Source of the DNA: Candidatus Nanopelagicaceae bacterium
GTDB taxonomy: Bacteria > Actinomycetota > Actinomycetes > Nanopelagicales > Nanopelagicaceae
Length of the DNA stretch: 64,000 nucleotides
Reading direction: 5' to 3'
Assembly (NCBI GenBank): GCA_018883345.1
Contig: VEQG01000002.1
Span: 1-64,000, forward strand
A model generated the notes under the pieces. It was not told the DNA's origin, did no database searches, and saw only the letters and a program-made list of their open reading frames with translations. Of this stretch, positions 36,303 through 45,788 are shown in pieces (positions within the stretch are counted from its first letter, which is position 1; the number at the start of each line of letters is the position of its first letter). The position numbers and the translations under genes are program-made.

Positions 36303-38009
36303 TTAAAGTCCTAACTCTGCTTCAAAGTTGCCAGATTCAAGACGATCTTTAAGAGTAACCAAGAATCGCGCAGCATCTGCGCCATCTACGATTCGATGAT
36401 CGTATGAAAGAGCAAGATAAACCATTGATCTAATTGCGATGGTTTCGCCACCGTCAGCACCTTTAACAACCATAGGACGTTTTACAACTGAACCTAGTCC
36501 AAGAATTGCGACCTGTGGTTGATTAATAATTGGAGTATCAAATAGCGCGCCACGGGAACCGGTATTTGTTAATGTAAATGTGCCGCCACCTAATTCATCT
36601 GGCGTTACTTTGTTATCACGGGTGCGTGCGGCCAAATCTGAAATCTTTCTCGCGATGCCACCCATATTTAAGTCACCAGCGTTATGAATTACCGGAACTA
36701 ATAAACCTCGTTCGGTATCAACTGCAACACCAAGATGCTCTGCACCGTGGTAAACAATATTTTCGCCATCAATAGATGCATTAACCACCGGATGCTGCTT
36801 TAAAGCTTCGCAGACTGCTACTGCAAAGAATGGAAGGAACGAAAGCTTCACACCTTCGCGGGCCTCGAAATTCGCTTTTGCCTTATCGCGAAGTCGAGCA
36901 ATCTTTGTAACATCTACTTCAACAACAGTGGTCAATTGTGCTGAAACTTGTAGAGATTCAACCATTCGCGCTGCAATAACTTTACGCAAACGAGACATCG
37001 GAACAGTTGTGCCACGAAGTGGAGATGCTGCAACCGGAGTTTTTGGTGCAGTTGATGTCGAAGTAGCTGCCGGAGCAGGGCTGGCAACTGCAGCTGGAGA
37101 TGCAGGTCGAGCTGCCGCTTCAATATCTTCTTTGCGGATACGTCCACCAACACCGGTGCCTTTAACATTTGCAAGGTTTACACCAAGTTCTGATGCCAAT
37201 TTTCTAACAATTGGAGTTACATATGCATCTGCTGGTTGCGTAACGTTAGCGGCCGCAGAAACAGGTGCTGGCGGTGCAACCGGAGTCACCGGAGCAGCTG
37301 CAGCCACAACTGGTGCAACTGGAGTAACTGGTGCAACTGGAGTAACTGGTGCAACAGGAGCAACGGGTGCTGGAGTAGAAACTGGAGCAGCAGTTGCAGG
37401 TGCAGATCCGGAAACTCCAATTACTGCAAGGCGCGCACCAACTGCAACAGTGGTATCAGCCGGAACTTCAATTGCGGTAATCACGCCAGCGACTGGCGAT
37501 GGAATTTCGGTATCGACTTTATCTGTGGAAACTTCCAAAAGTGGTTCATCAATTGCAATTGAATCACCAACGTTCTTTAGCCAACGAGTAACAGTTCCTT
37601 CAGTAACAGATTCACCCAAAGCAGGCATGGTCACAACAGTCCCATTTCCATTTCCGCTTGCAGCTACTGGTGCAGCTACTGGTGCAGCAGTAGCTGCAAC
37701 TGGTTCTGGTGTTGTAACAACTGGTGCTGCAACCGGAGCTGGTGTTGCAGCAACTGGAGCAGCAGCAGCTCCATCTGCGCTGATGATTGCTAACTCAGTT
37801 CCGACCGCAACAGTTTGATCTGGTCCGACTATGATTTTTTGCAACACACCAGCGGCAGGGGATGGAATCTCGGTATCAACTTTGTCGGTAGAAACTTCAA
37901 GAAGTGGTTCGTCGACTGCAACTACGTCGCCTTCATTCTTGAGCCAACGTGTAACAGTGCCTTCGGTAACTGATTCGCCAAGTGCTGGCATTGTTACTGA
38001 AAATGTCAT
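36303..38009 (-). CDS. sucB: Dihydrolipoamide acyltransferase (E2) with two lipoyl domains
   Basis: This 568-residue core subunit belongs to a 2-oxo acid dehydrogenase complex. Two lipoyl domains (about 1-76 and 125-200) each carry STDKVDTE with the lipoylated Lys. They are joined by Ala/Pro/Val-rich linkers with repeated [13 protein letters not shown] subunit-binding domain (about 265-300, [15 protein letters not shown]) and the catalytic domain follow, with the active-site [16 protein letters not shown]. Actinobacterial homologues serve the pyruvate and/or 2-oxoglutarate complex, so substrate choice is open. An AAAGGAA ribosome site precedes the ATG. LipA, LipB and Lpd for the same cofactor cycle are adjacent. 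Confidence 0.94.
   Translation of the reverse strand: MTFSVTMPALGESVTEGTVTRWLKNEGDVVAVDEPLLEVSTDKVDTEIPSPAAGVLQKIIVGPDQTVAVGTELAIISADGAAAAPVAATPAPVAAPVVTTPEPVAATAAPVAAPVAASGNGNGTVVTMPALGESVTEGTVTRWLKNVGDSIAIDEPLLEVSTDKVDTEIPSPVAGVITAIEVPADTTVAVGARLAVIGVSGSAPATAAPVSTPAPVAPVAPVTPVAPVTPVAPVVAAAAPVTPVAPPAPVSAAANVTQPADAYVTPIVRKLASELGVNLANVKGTGVGGRIRKEDIEAAARPASPAAVASPAPAATSTSTAPKTPVAASPLRGTTVPMSRLRKVIAARMVESLQVSAQLTTVVEVDVTKIARLRDKAKANFEAREGVKLSFLPFFAVAVCEALKQHPVVNASIDGENIVYHGAEHLGVAVDTERGLLVPVIHNAGDLNMGGIARKISDLAARTRDNKVTPDELGGGTFTLTNTGSRGALFDTPIINQPQVAILGLGSVVKRPMVVKGADGGETIAIRSMVYLALSYDHRIVDGADAARFLVTLKDRLESGNFEAELGL
37300..37400 (-). repeat. Ala/Pro/Val linker repeats within the E2 gene
   Basis: The coding strand repeats a 9-codon-scale pattern encoding (V)APVTPV several times, seen on the plus strand as alternating GGTGCAACTGGAGTAACT units. 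It is a flexible linker between lipoyl and subunit-binding domains, not a mobile or CRISPR repeat. The number of units may vary between strains. Confidence 0.7.
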
Positions 38010-38051
38010 CTAACCGTTTCCTTTGTTCGTCAGTTGCTTATTATCTAAAAA

Positions 38052-39416
38052 TTAACCGTGTGCGTGAAGCGGCTTGCCAGCTAAAGCCAAGAAAGCCTCT
38101 CCCATAGCCTCATTCATTGTTGGGTGAGCGTGTACAAACGGCGCGACATCTTGTGCATTTGCTTCCCAGTTATAAATAACTTGCGCTTCGCCGATTAATT
38201 CGCCGACGCGAGCTCCAACCATGTGAATACCCAAAACCGGGCCACCTTTTTGCTGAACTAGTTTGATTGAGCCTGCGGTTTTTAAGATCTGCGATTTTCC
38301 ATTTCCAGCGAGGTCATAAGAAATTTCTTCAACATCGTAACCACGTTCTTTTGCAGTTGCAGACGAAAGTCCAACTGAAGCTACTTCAGGTTCGGAATAT
38401 GTAACACGAGGAACGCCATCGTAATTAATAGGACGTGGGTTTAGACCAGCAATCTCTTCAGCAACCAAGATTCCTTCTTGGAATCCAACGTGTGCAAGTT
38501 GCAGTGTTGGAATCAAATCGCCTACCGCCCAAACGCCTGGCACATTGGTTCGGCACTTGTTATCAACCAATACATAACCACGATCCATGGTGATGCCCTG
38601 CTCTTCATATCCAATTCCCGCCGAAACTGGACCACGGCCAACTGCGACCAAAAGTACCTCGGCAGTAAAAGACTTACCATTCTCTAAATTGACGGTGACA
38701 GAATCGGCATTGACAGTATGAGATTGATATTTGCTACCAACTTCAAATTCAATTTTACGTTTACGGAAAGCGCGCTCTAATTGCTTGGAAGAAGTTTCAT
38801 CTTCAAGTGCAATCAATCTTGGAAGGCCCTCAATAATGGTGACATCTGAACCGAAAGATTTCCAGACCGAGGCAAATTCGCAACCAATAACTCCGCCACC
38901 AAGAACAATTGCGCTCTTTGGAACATAATCCATCTTAAGTGCTTGATCAGAAGTGATTACGCGCTGACCATCAATATCTAATCCAGGTAATGTTTTTGCA
39001 TAAGAACCCGTCGCTAGAACGACATTCTTACCGGTGTATTGCACACCATTTACTTCAACAGTATTAGGGGAGACCAACTTTCCCCAACCTTCAACATAAG
39101 TTACGCCGTGAGCTTTTATTAAACCTGAGAGACCTTTATAAAGTCTTGAAATCACACCATCTTTATATGCATTAACGCCATTCATATCTATTGAGTTGAA
39201 TGTGGCTGAGACACCGAAGTCGCCAGCATGGCGCGCGCTATCTGCGACCTCTCCAGCATGAAGTAGCGCCTTAGTTGGGATGCAACCGCGATGAAGACAG
39301 GTGCCACCAACTTTATCTGCTTCGATTAAAGCAACTGATAGTCCGAGGCTGGTTGCGCGTAGCGCACATGCGTAGCCACCAGAACCGCCACCCAGAATTA
39401 CAACGTCATATGACAT
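38052..39416 (-). CDS. lpdA: Dihydrolipoyl dehydrogenase (E3)
   Basis: This 454-residue flavoprotein reoxidises dihydrolipoamide in the 2-oxo acid dehydrogenase and glycine cleavage complexes. It has the FAD motif VILGGGSGGYACALRA, the redox disulfide GGTCLHRGCIPTKA (Cys-x4-Cys), the NAD motif AIVLGGGVIGCEFASVW and the C-terminal HAHPTMNEAMGEAFLA with the catalytic His-Glu pair. A TTGGAG ribosome site precedes the ATG. It lies just upstream of sucB on the same strand (42-base gap). Confidence 0.97.
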   Translation of the reverse strand: MSYDVVILGGGSGGYACALRATSLGLSVALIEADKVGGTCLHRGCIPTKALLHAGEVADSARHAGDFGVSATFNSIDMNGVNAYKDGVISRLYKGLSGLIKAHGVTYVEGWGKLVSPNTVEVNGVQYTGKNVVLATGSYAKTLPGLDIDGQRVITSDQALKMDYVPKSAIVLGGGVIGCEFASVWKSFGSDVTIIEGLPRLIALEDETSSKQLERAFRKRKIEFEVGSKYQSHTVNADSVTVNLENGKSFTAEVLLVAVGRGPVSAGIGYEEQGITMDRGYVLVDNKCRTNVPGVWAVGDLIPTLQLAHVGFQEGILVAEEIAGLNPRPINYDGVPRVTYSEPEVASVGLSSATAKERGYDVEEISYDLAGNGKSQILKTAGSIKLVQQKGGPVLGIHMVGARVGELIGEAQVIYNWEANAQDVAPFVHAHPTMNEAMGEAFLALAGKPLHAHG

Positions 39417-39525
39417 CTATTTCTCCAAGTACTTAGGAAACTCTTTACGATTCCAACATATGAAAATATCTTGATTTCGTACGGGGCTATCCTGCCACTT
39501 GCGCTTGTTTATGGGTAATCGGGAG

Positions 39526-40956
39526 CTACTTAGCCATTTCAATCAATGAGCGAACCGATATGCCGGTAGCGCCTACAGGGGTATATCCATGGGCTTTTCC
39601 AGTATTCAATTCGACGCCGGCAATATCCAGATGTAACCAAGGTAACTCATCATTGATGAATTCCTTCAAGAAGAGACCGGCCACTAATGCGCCACCCATT
39701 CGCTCGCCAATATTGGCGATATCGGCAATTGGAGTATCGAGTGATGTGCGCAGTTCTTCCGGAAGTGGCAGTTGCCAAAATTGTTCTCCAGTGGAATCTG
39801 TTACATCTAAGAACTCTGCGCAAAGATCATCGTTATTAGTCATTACTGCAGAATAACGAGTTCCGAGCGCCACAACTTTTGCGCCAGTCAAAGTTGCAAC
39901 ATCAATCATTGCATCTAGATTTTTGTTCTCTTGCGCCTTAACCATTGCATCGGCAAGCACTAAACGACCTTCGGCATCTGGGTTTAGTACCTCGACAGTT
40001 TTTCCACCATAAATTGTTATTACATCTGATGGGCGAGTAGCGGTATCTGAGACCATGTTCTCAGCAAGTGCTGCCCAAGCGTCGATTGCAATAGGTAATT
40101 TCAATTCCGCAATTGCCATCAATGCACTAACTACGGAAGCAGCACCGGTCATATCAGCTTTCATTTCATCCATGTTGAGCGCAGGTTTTAGCGCTAAGCC
40201 ACCTGTATCAAATGTGATGCCTTTGCCAACATATGCATATGTGCGTTCTGCTTTAGCAGGCTTATAGGAAAGGTGAACCAATCTCGGTGGGTTGGCCGAA
40301 CCTTGACCAACACCGATTAGTCCGCCAAAACCTTGGGATTTCAATTGCTTCTCATCCCATACTTTTATTTTTACGCCAGCTACTTTCTTCGCTTTTTCAT
40401 TTACCAATTCGGCAAACTTTTTAGGATTTAAATAGCTCGGCGGCATGTTTACTAAGTCGCGTGTGAAATGCGTCCATCTCGTAACTATCTCAACTTCTTT
40501 AAGCAATTTGCTATCGCCATCTGCATCGATATAAATCTCTGAAAGTGGAGCTTTCTGATCTTTTTTGGAATGCCCGCGGAAATCGACAAAAGAATAGGAA
40601 CCTAACGCTGCACCTTCAGCCATCGCTCTGGCATCATTATCGATAGCAAATATCGCGCTCTTGTGGCCATGCAAACTCTGAGCAGCAATGCCAGCGGCTC
40701 TACGAATGGTTTCAGAAGAATATTCTTTCGCTGCCTTGCCCAGACCGGAGAATAGAATCAGCTTAGTTGAGGTGCCAGGTAATTTAATTACTTCATCAGC
40801 CTTGCCGGTTGCTCCAATATCGGTAAGTGACTGCAAGATTTCCCGCTCATCTAATTTGAGGGTCGAGACAATCTCTAAACCTTTCGCCCCTTTGGCTAAA
40901 CCAACGACTAGAGCATCGCAATTCACTGACTTTTCGAGGTATTTAAGTTTGAGCAT
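39526..40956 (-). CDS. pepA: Leucyl aminopeptidase (M17 family)
   Basis: About 476 residues from the ATG at 40956; a longer frame to 41001 would overlap gcvT. It is a dinuclear zinc/manganese exopeptidase that removes N-terminal residues from peptides. The metal and catalytic motifs are VGKGITFDTGGLALKP (Lys and Asp ligands), MKADMTGAA and the signature NPDAEGRLVLADA with the catalytic Arg. The start has TACTCT 6 bases upstream and no SD, so a leaderless mRNA is likely. The pepA-gcvT divergent pair is also seen in mycobacteria. Confidence 0.95.
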   Translation of the reverse strand: MLKLKYLEKSVNCDALVVGLAKGAKGLEIVSTLKLDEREILQSLTDIGATGKADEVIKLPGTSTKLILFSGLGKAAKEYSSETIRRAAGIAAQSLHGHKSAIFAIDNDARAMAEGAALGSYSFVDFRGHSKKDQKAPLSEIYIDADGDSKLLKEVEIVTRWTHFTRDLVNMPPSYLNPKKFAELVNEKAKKVAGVKIKVWDEKQLKSQGFGGLIGVGQGSANPPRLVHLSYKPAKAERTYAYVGKGITFDTGGLALKPALNMDEMKADMTGAASVVSALMAIAELKLPIAIDAWAALAENMVSDTATRPSDVITIYGGKTVEVLNPDAEGRLVLADAMVKAQENKNLDAMIDVATLTGAKVVALGTRYSAVMTNNDDLCAEFLDVTDSTGEQFWQLPLPEELRTSLDTPIADIANIGERMGGALVAGLFLKEFINDELPWLHLDIAGVELNTGKAHGYTPVGATGISVRSLIEMAK

Positions 40957-40962
40957 TTGGCA

Positions 40963-40979
40963 AGAGTATTGGATAACCT
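40963..40979. promoter_or_regulatory. Divergent leaderless -10 boxes for pepA and gcvT
   Basis: On the minus strand TACTCT (40963-40968) is 6 bases before the pepA ATG. On the plus strand TAACCT (40974-40979) is 6 bases before the gcvT ATG. Only 29 bases separate the two start codons, leaving no room for a riboswitch. Confidence 0.5.
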
Positions 40980-40985
40980 GCTCCC

Positions 40986-42065
40986 ATGAAACATTCACCA
41001 CTTGATGAAAAGCATAAATCTTTAGGTGCGAAGATGGCGGATTTCGGCGGCTGGGAAATGCCGATCGAATACCCAGGTGGTGGCGTGCTAGCCGAACATG
41101 ATGCGGTTCGTACCCGTGTCGGAATTTTTGATGTTTCTCATTTAGGCAAGATTTCGATTAAAGGTAATGGCGCTAAAGATTTCATCAACAGCGTTCTTAC
41201 CAATGATTTAAATAAAATTTCAAATGGCGAGGCGCAATACAACTTACTTTGCAATGACAAAGGGGGAGTAATTGATGACATCATCGCATACCGCAATAGC
41301 GAAGATGATATTTTCTTGGTACCAAATGCAGCCAACTGCGCCAAAGTTTATGAAGTCTTGAAATCACAGGCACCTGCGGGGCTTGAGATCAAAAACCTCC
41401 ATGAAGAGTATGCCGTCATTGCAGTGCAAGGACCGAAATCAAAAGCACTACTTGAGAGCGTTGGCCTAAACCTGGGCATGGATTACATGGCATTTAGCCA
41501 TGGCGAAATTAGTGGCAACCAAGTGATTGTTTGTCGTACTGGCTATTCCGGCGAGCTTGGATATGAGGTGCTACCAAAATGGGGAGAAGCTGGAAAAGTT
41601 TGGGATGACATTGTCTCTAATTTAGGCGATGGCTTAGTCTGCGGACTTGGCGCAAGAGACACCTTACGAACGGAAATGGGATACCCATTGCATGGCAATG
41701 AATTGTCAGAAGCGATATCCGCAAATGTTGGTGGGGCGGCCTGGGCTATTGCATACGATAAAGATAAATTTAATGGCGATAGCGCACTTCGTTCAGAGAA
41801 AGAGGCCGGAATACCTCGCAGACTTCGCGGACTAAAATTAAAAGATCGCGGTATCCCTCGTGGGCATATGTCGATTTTGGTAGATGGCAAAGTTGTAGGA
41901 GAAACCACTTCTGGCACATTCTCTCCAACTCTAAAAGTTGGCATTGCACTTGGCTTAGTTGATACGGCTTACAAACTTGGCGATCAAGTCACTATTGATG
42001 TTCGTGGTCGCGAACTAGCGGCTGAAATTGTGAAGCTGCCAATGGTTCAACCAAACGTTAAGTAA
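40986..42065 (+). CDS. gcvT: Aminomethyltransferase (glycine cleavage T protein)
   Basis: This 359-residue enzyme releases ammonia from the aminomethyl-lipoyl intermediate and passes the one-carbon unit to tetrahydrofolate. It shows the family N-terminus (SPLDEKHKSLGAKMADFGGWEMPIEY) and RVGIFDVSHLGKI with the catalytic-region Asp. Internal SRTGYSGELGYE (here CRTGYSGELGYEV) and C-terminal RGREL complete the set. gcvH and gcvP are not in this window. There is no glycine riboswitch in the 29-base upstream gap. Confidence 0.95.
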   Translation: MKHSPLDEKHKSLGAKMADFGGWEMPIEYPGGGVLAEHDAVRTRVGIFDVSHLGKISIKGNGAKDFINSVLTNDLNKISNGEAQYNLLCNDKGGVIDDIIAYRNSEDDIFLVPNAANCAKVYEVLKSQAPAGLEIKNLHEEYAVIAVQGPKSKALLESVGLNLGMDYMAFSHGEISGNQVIVCRTGYSGELGYEVLPKWGEAGKVWDDIVSNLGDGLVCGLGARDTLRTEMGYPLHGNELSEAISANVGGAAWAIAYDKDKFNGDSALRSEKEAGIPRRLRGLKLKDRGIPRGHMSILVDGKVVGETTSGTFSPTLKVGIALGLVDTAYKLGDQVTIDVRGRELAAEIVKLPMVQPNVK

Positions 42066-42825
42066 ATTTAATTTCACTGGCAAAAGATGCTTTGCGCGCA
42101 GCTCGCTGCAACGTTTTAAGAACTCCGGGTCCGATCGCAAGAATTAATAGCGCAGTGAAAATCGCCCGCGGCACATTCCAGGCCATAGATGATGCAAAGT
42201 GGTAAGTAATAAATCTTTCAAAGTTCTCTACAACCGCGGCGCCAGGAACGTATGAGAGTTGAGTTTTAGGTCCAAATGCCCAAGGCCAAAATTGCAGATC
42301 CATCAAGAAACCAAAGAACTCTGCGAGCAATAGCGATGCCAATGCCAATAATTGAATTTGAAATCTCTTAAATTTCGGTAGCGAACCGGCTATCAAGCCA
42401 ATCCAACCAGCTGCAAATACTTGATAAGGCAACCAAGGTCCGAAGCCGCCAGTCAAAAAGGCTGATAGCAGCATTGATTGCACGCCAAGTAAGAAACCAA
42501 AACTGGCACCGAATACATAGCTTGCCAAAATCAAAAGAAACCACATTGGTTCGATTCCTGCGGCTCCGGCGCCAAGCGGTCGTAGCGCAGCAATAATTGC
42601 ACTTAACACTGCAAGGAGCGCTAAAGATTTTGCATCGAGGTTGGCTTGGCCAATTAGTGAGAGTAAGAGCAGGAGCGCAAGCGGTGTAGCTAGCCAAAAG
42701 AAAAAGCTACTTCGATTTTCATCGCTTATAAATGGCCAGAAAAAACCCAATGCGCTAATAATTGAAGTCGCAACTAATGCAAGAGCTTTAAATTTTCTAA
42801 AACGGAAAATCTCACCAGTTTTCAT
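42058..42825 (-). CDS. ECF transporter S component (candidate cobalamin-binding)
   Basis: About 255 residues from the ATG at 42825, which overlaps the ATPase stop (ATGA). Six or so hydrophobic helices are visible, with the S-component-like stretch SAFLTGGFGPWLPYQVFAAGWIGLIAGSLP. S components give energy-coupling-factor importers their substrate specificity. The operon is preceded by a cobalamin riboswitch, so vitamin B12 or a corrinoid is the best candidate (compare predicted CbrT-type actinobacterial B12 transporters); cobalt is an alternative. The assignment comes from regulation, not from ligand motifs. Confidence 0.78.
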   Translation of the reverse strand: MKTGEIFRFRKFKALALVATSIISALGFFWPFISDENRSSFFFWLATPLALLLLLSLIGQANLDAKSLALLAVLSAIIAALRPLGAGAAGIEPMWFLLILASYVFGASFGFLLGVQSMLLSAFLTGGFGPWLPYQVFAAGWIGLIAGSLPKFKRFQIQLLALASLLLAEFFGFLMDLQFWPWAFGPKTQLSYVPGAAVVENFERFITYHFASSMAWNVPRAIFTALLILAIGPGVLKTLQRAARKASFASEIKFT

Positions 42826-44375
42826 TCGGCCGCCTTTAGGACATCCGAAATCGTAAGCCACTTGCGCGGAGACATCACTTTGGTAACTTGCGGCGCAAAG
42901 GACGGGGAAGCAAGCAAAACGTCCAGAGCATTTCCGTCAGCAACAAGTTCGCCTTCAGCAAGAATGATGATCCTTGAGGCAAGTTCAGCAACCAACTCAA
43001 CATCGTGAGTAGCAATAAATACCGCGGCGCCATTTGTAGCGCTTTCGGTAAGCAATCTAATTAGTAGTGATTTACTTTCGTAATCAAGTCCTCTAGTTGG
43101 TTCGTCTAAAACCAAAAGATCTGGCTTTGGTGCAAGCACAATTGCTAGTACCAAAGCGAGCCGTTGACCTTCCGAGAGGTCACGTGGATGCGAATTCAAT
43201 TTAACAGCAGGGGCTAATTCTTCAAGCAAACTTGCGGTGGTGCCAGACTTTAACCCGTTGTCACGATCAGTTTGTTCGCACTCGGCAGTTACACTCTGGT
43301 GATAGAGCAAATCATTGGCATCCTGCGGAATGTAGCCAATTCGCTTTGCGAAGTTGTTGATATTGCCTTTATACGAAGCCACATTTAGCAAGGCCTTAAT
43401 TAATGAGCTCTTACCAGCGCCATTTCGACCCATAAGCGCAATAATTTCGCCTGCCTTTATTTTTAAGTTTATAGGCTGCAGCGCAATGTTGTTTTCATAA
43501 GCCACTGAGAGATTTTCGGTTTCGATTAGATTTCTACCATAAACCTCGGGGGTTACTTCAAGTTCTTTCCCATTATTACGAATTGCTTCGGTGTTTTTTC
43601 TTAAATCTCTTACTGAAAGCGAGATTTGTGGAAGCTTTAAAGCACGTGCAAGTTTTACGATAGGCGGAGCAATTTTTGAGTCCTTAAGAATTTCTTCAGG
43701 CTTACCGATTCTTGTTTGGCCATTAGCGCTAATCTCTATAACCGAATCGACATATCCAATAACTCGTTCTAAACGATGTTCGGCAATTATTACCGTGATT
43801 CCAAGGTCGTGCACTAATCTCTGCAAAATAGCCAGCACCTCTTCAGCTGCTACTGGATCCAAAGCGCTAGTAGGTTCATCTAGCACCAGTATTTTCGGAT
43901 GCAAGACCATCGCCGCCGCGATCGCTACGCGTTGCTGTTCGCCACCGGAAAGCGTTGCAATCTTTCGGTTTCTGATTTGATTCAAGCTAAGCAGATCGAT
44001 AACTTCCTCGATTCGCTTACGCATGGTCTCTTCGGGAAGATTTAGCGCTTCCATTGAGAATGCAAGTTCATCTTCGACAATGTCAGTGACGAAACCATTA
44101 ATTGGGTTTTGCCCGACAATTCCGATTAATTCAGCTAATTGTCCTGGTCTAACTGTGCGCGTTGAAATTCCACCTACTTCAACGCTGCCAGCCAAAATGC
44201 CACCAGTGTGGTGGGGGACTAGACCATTTATTAGACGAAGCACCGAGCTCTTACCAATTCCGGTCTCGCCAATTAAAAGTACAAATTCACCTTCACCAAT
44301 TTCGAAATTTAATTTATCGAGAATGGTCCGTTCCGCAGTTGGGTATATGAGCGAAACATTCTGGAATTTGATCAT
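42822..44375 (-). CDS. ECF transporter fused A-A' ATPase
   Basis: This 517-residue protein contains two ABC ATPase domains. The first has Walker A GETGIGKSS near 36, signature LSGGEQQRVAIA and Walker B ILVLDEPTSALD. The second has Walker A GRNGAGKSS, the signature LSEGQRLALVLA and Walker B LLVLDEPTRGLD. Both end with His-loop residues (IIAEHRLERV and FIATHDVELV). It energises the transmembrane T and S subunits encoded on both sides, with 4-base overlaps at each end. Fused A-A' ATPases are common for actinobacterial ECF systems. Confidence 0.92.
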   Translation of the reverse strand: MIKFQNVSLIYPTAERTILDKLNFEIGEGEFVLLIGETGIGKSSVLRLINGLVPHHTGGILAGSVEVGGISTRTVRPGQLAELIGIVGQNPINGFVTDIVEDELAFSMEALNLPEETMRKRIEEVIDLLSLNQIRNRKIATLSGGEQQRVAIAAAMVLHPKILVLDEPTSALDPVAAEEVLAILQRLVHDLGITVIIAEHRLERVIGYVDSVIEISANGQTRIGKPEEILKDSKIAPPIVKLARALKLPQISLSVRDLRKNTEAIRNNGKELEVTPEVYGRNLIETENLSVAYENNIALQPINLKIKAGEIIALMGRNGAGKSSLIKALLNVASYKGNINNFAKRIGYIPQDANDLLYHQSVTAECEQTDRDNGLKSGTTASLLEELAPAVKLNSHPRDLSEGQRLALVLAIVLAPKPDLLVLDEPTRGLDYESKSLLIRLLTESATNGAAVFIATHDVELVAELASRIIILAEGELVADGNALDVLLASPSFAPQVTKVMSPRKWLTISDVLKAAE

Positions 44376-45106
44376 ATTGATACCGCCAAGAAGAGAATTG
44401 AAGAAGAGATCATCAATAGGTCGCGGAACATAAACTTCTGTGGCCGATATTTACTTCTTTTTCTGGAAACACCATATCCGCGTGAGTCCATCGCAGCTGC
44501 AAGATCCAAAGCGCGCGCCAGTGAATCCTCGAGTAATGGCATAGCTATCTGTCTCCAGGAAAGGAATCTTTTGGTATTGATACCACGCATCTTTTGCGCA
44601 ATTCGGATTCGCTTTAGATTGGCTACTAATTGTGGAGTCAAAGAGGTGGCAATAACCAAAACCATAGCCACTTCGTAAAACATTGGCGGCATCGCTCTTA
44701 ATAGTGCTCGGGGATTGGTTAGGGCAGTTGCAGCTCCGAATAAAATAATGATGCTTGCAATAGTTAAGCTCTCTATTGCCGCTGATGAAATTCGCTCCCT
44801 AGTAACTGGCCCGCCCAAAGTTATTCCCGCCATCCAATTAGGAAGCGGTATTTGCGGAATATTAAATAGTGTGGTGCCAGGAACTGGAACTCCAATTACC
44901 ACGCCAATGAAAACTCTAAAACCTATGACGACAAGAGCCAATTTCATTGCCCATTGAAAGCTATCAGCCCAAGGTCCATCTGATTTGAATTGATAAACAA
45001 TTAAAGAAGTCGCTATAACCACACCGATGGTCACCCATGGATTTTGCAGGCGCACCAAAGTGGTGGCTAGGAGTGCGCTCCATAGCCACCAAGTCAGTGG
45101 GTGCAA
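44372..45106 (-). CDS. ECF transporter T component (CbiQ-like)
   Basis: This 244-residue membrane protein has several hydrophobic helices and a cytoplasmic coupling region. The two Ala-Arg-Gly-type motifs of EcfT proteins are represented by AQKMRGI and ALDLAAAMDSRGYG. It couples the ATPase pair to the S component. The start is probably the TTG at 45106, giving LHPLTWWLW, which is how actinobacterial homologues begin; no strong ribosome site is visible. It sits 11 bases after the SCO2322-like gene and overlaps the ATPase gene by 4 bases. Confidence 0.87.
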   Translation of the reverse strand: MHPLTWWLWSALLATTLVRLQNPWVTIGVVIATSLIVYQFKSDGPWADSFQWAMKLALVVIGFRVFIGVVIGVPVPGTTLFNIPQIPLPNWMAGITLGGPVTRERISSAAIESLTIASIIILFGAATALTNPRALLRAMPPMFYEVAMVLVIATSLTPQLVANLKRIRIAQKMRGINTKRFLSWRQIAMPLLEDSLARALDLAAAMDSRGYGVSRKRSKYRPQKFMFRDLLMISSSILFLAVSI

Positions 45107-45117
45107 ATTCTTAATGT

Positions 45118-45660
45118 TTACTTTTTCTTAGCTAATGATTTAGGGGTCTGGATTTCCGTGCTGCACTCTTTTGCTGGAAAATTATTAAGCCCACAGACAA
45201 AGCCTTCAGCAGAGGTGCGCACCGGCACTACTTTGCTCAAGATATCCAAGCCGTTAGTACCGGCTTTCACACTTACGCATTGTCTAATAGTTTGTTGGAC
45301 GCTCTCGCCTTTAGGTGCAATTGAGCGTAAACCGAATTCAACTACAACACCAATTCGCGCCATGCCTGCTTGGGGTTTTACACCTGCGCAGATAGCTTTG
45401 AAATTTGGCTTGAGCGTTGGATTGCCGGTGTCAACGGTGTCACTTGAAAATGAGAACTTCCAGCCTTCGATCGCGCCATCTTTAGGAGTCGAACCGGCTG
45501 GTCCAGTCAATGCGTAATTCCAAGTATTAGATCCTGGCGCGGCTTGGAAGTATCCCCAATAGCGCCAACCTTTTTCGGTGGCTGCGCTAGCTGGATTAAT
45601 TGAAAACGTAAGTAATAGTGTGACAGTTGTTAGTGATGTGAGTGAAAAGAATTTCTTCAC
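45118..45660 (-). CDS. SCO2322-like secreted protein, first gene of the ECF operon
   Basis: This 180-residue protein has a signal peptide (basic MKKFF, hydrophobic core to about 22, likely cleavage after NPASA). The mature part has aromatic YWGYFQAAPGSNTWNYAL, GAIEGWKFSFSSD and three or four cysteines (FKAICAGV, RQCVSVKA, FVCGL, KECSTE) that could form disulfides. The pattern resembles the SCO2322 family found beside ECF transporters in actinobacteria. It is the first gene after the cobalamin riboswitch and terminator. A surface ligand-capture role is an inference; no function is established. Confidence 0.75.
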   Translation of the reverse strand: MKKFFSLTSLTTVTLLLTFSINPASAATEKGWRYWGYFQAAPGSNTWNYALTGPAGSTPKDGAIEGWKFSFSSDTVDTGNPTLKPNFKAICAGVKPQAGMARIGVVVEFGLRSIAPKGESVQQTIRQCVSVKAGTNGLDILSKVVPVRTSAEGFVCGLNNFPAKECSTEIQTPKSLAKKK

Positions 45661-45713
45661 AGTTAAGTTCCTTAAATTTCAGGGAGACTTACTGGGCTTA
45701 CCAAGAAACTAAT

Positions 45714-45762
45714 AAAAAAGTCGTTCAGTTAATATTCAAAAATTGAATAATCAGTGAACGAC
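45714..45762 (-). terminator. Riboswitch expression-platform terminator
   Basis: On the minus strand GTCGTTCA pairs with TGAACGAC around an inner TATTCAA/TTGAATA helix, followed directly by TTTTTT. It lies between the aptamer and the first gene of the ECF operon, as expected for ligand-dependent premature termination. Confidence 0.88.
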
Positions 45763-45788
45763 ATATCTGCAAGTCTTTTGACTAAAGC

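Noticed and set aside
37300..37400. Short regular repeats considered as a CRISPR or satellite array
   Set aside because: The units are in frame, encode the E2 linker and have no unique spacers.
36928..37818. 296-residue open frame on the plus strand opposite sucB, rich in Thr, Gly, Ala and Val
   Set aside because: It is the antisense of the Ala/Pro/Val linker and lipoyl domains. Its low-complexity composition follows from the linker repeats, and the minus-strand E2 is unmistakable.
40957..40985. Possible glycine riboswitch before gcvT
   Set aside because: The gap to pepA is 29 bases and is filled by two -10 boxes; there is no room for an aptamer.
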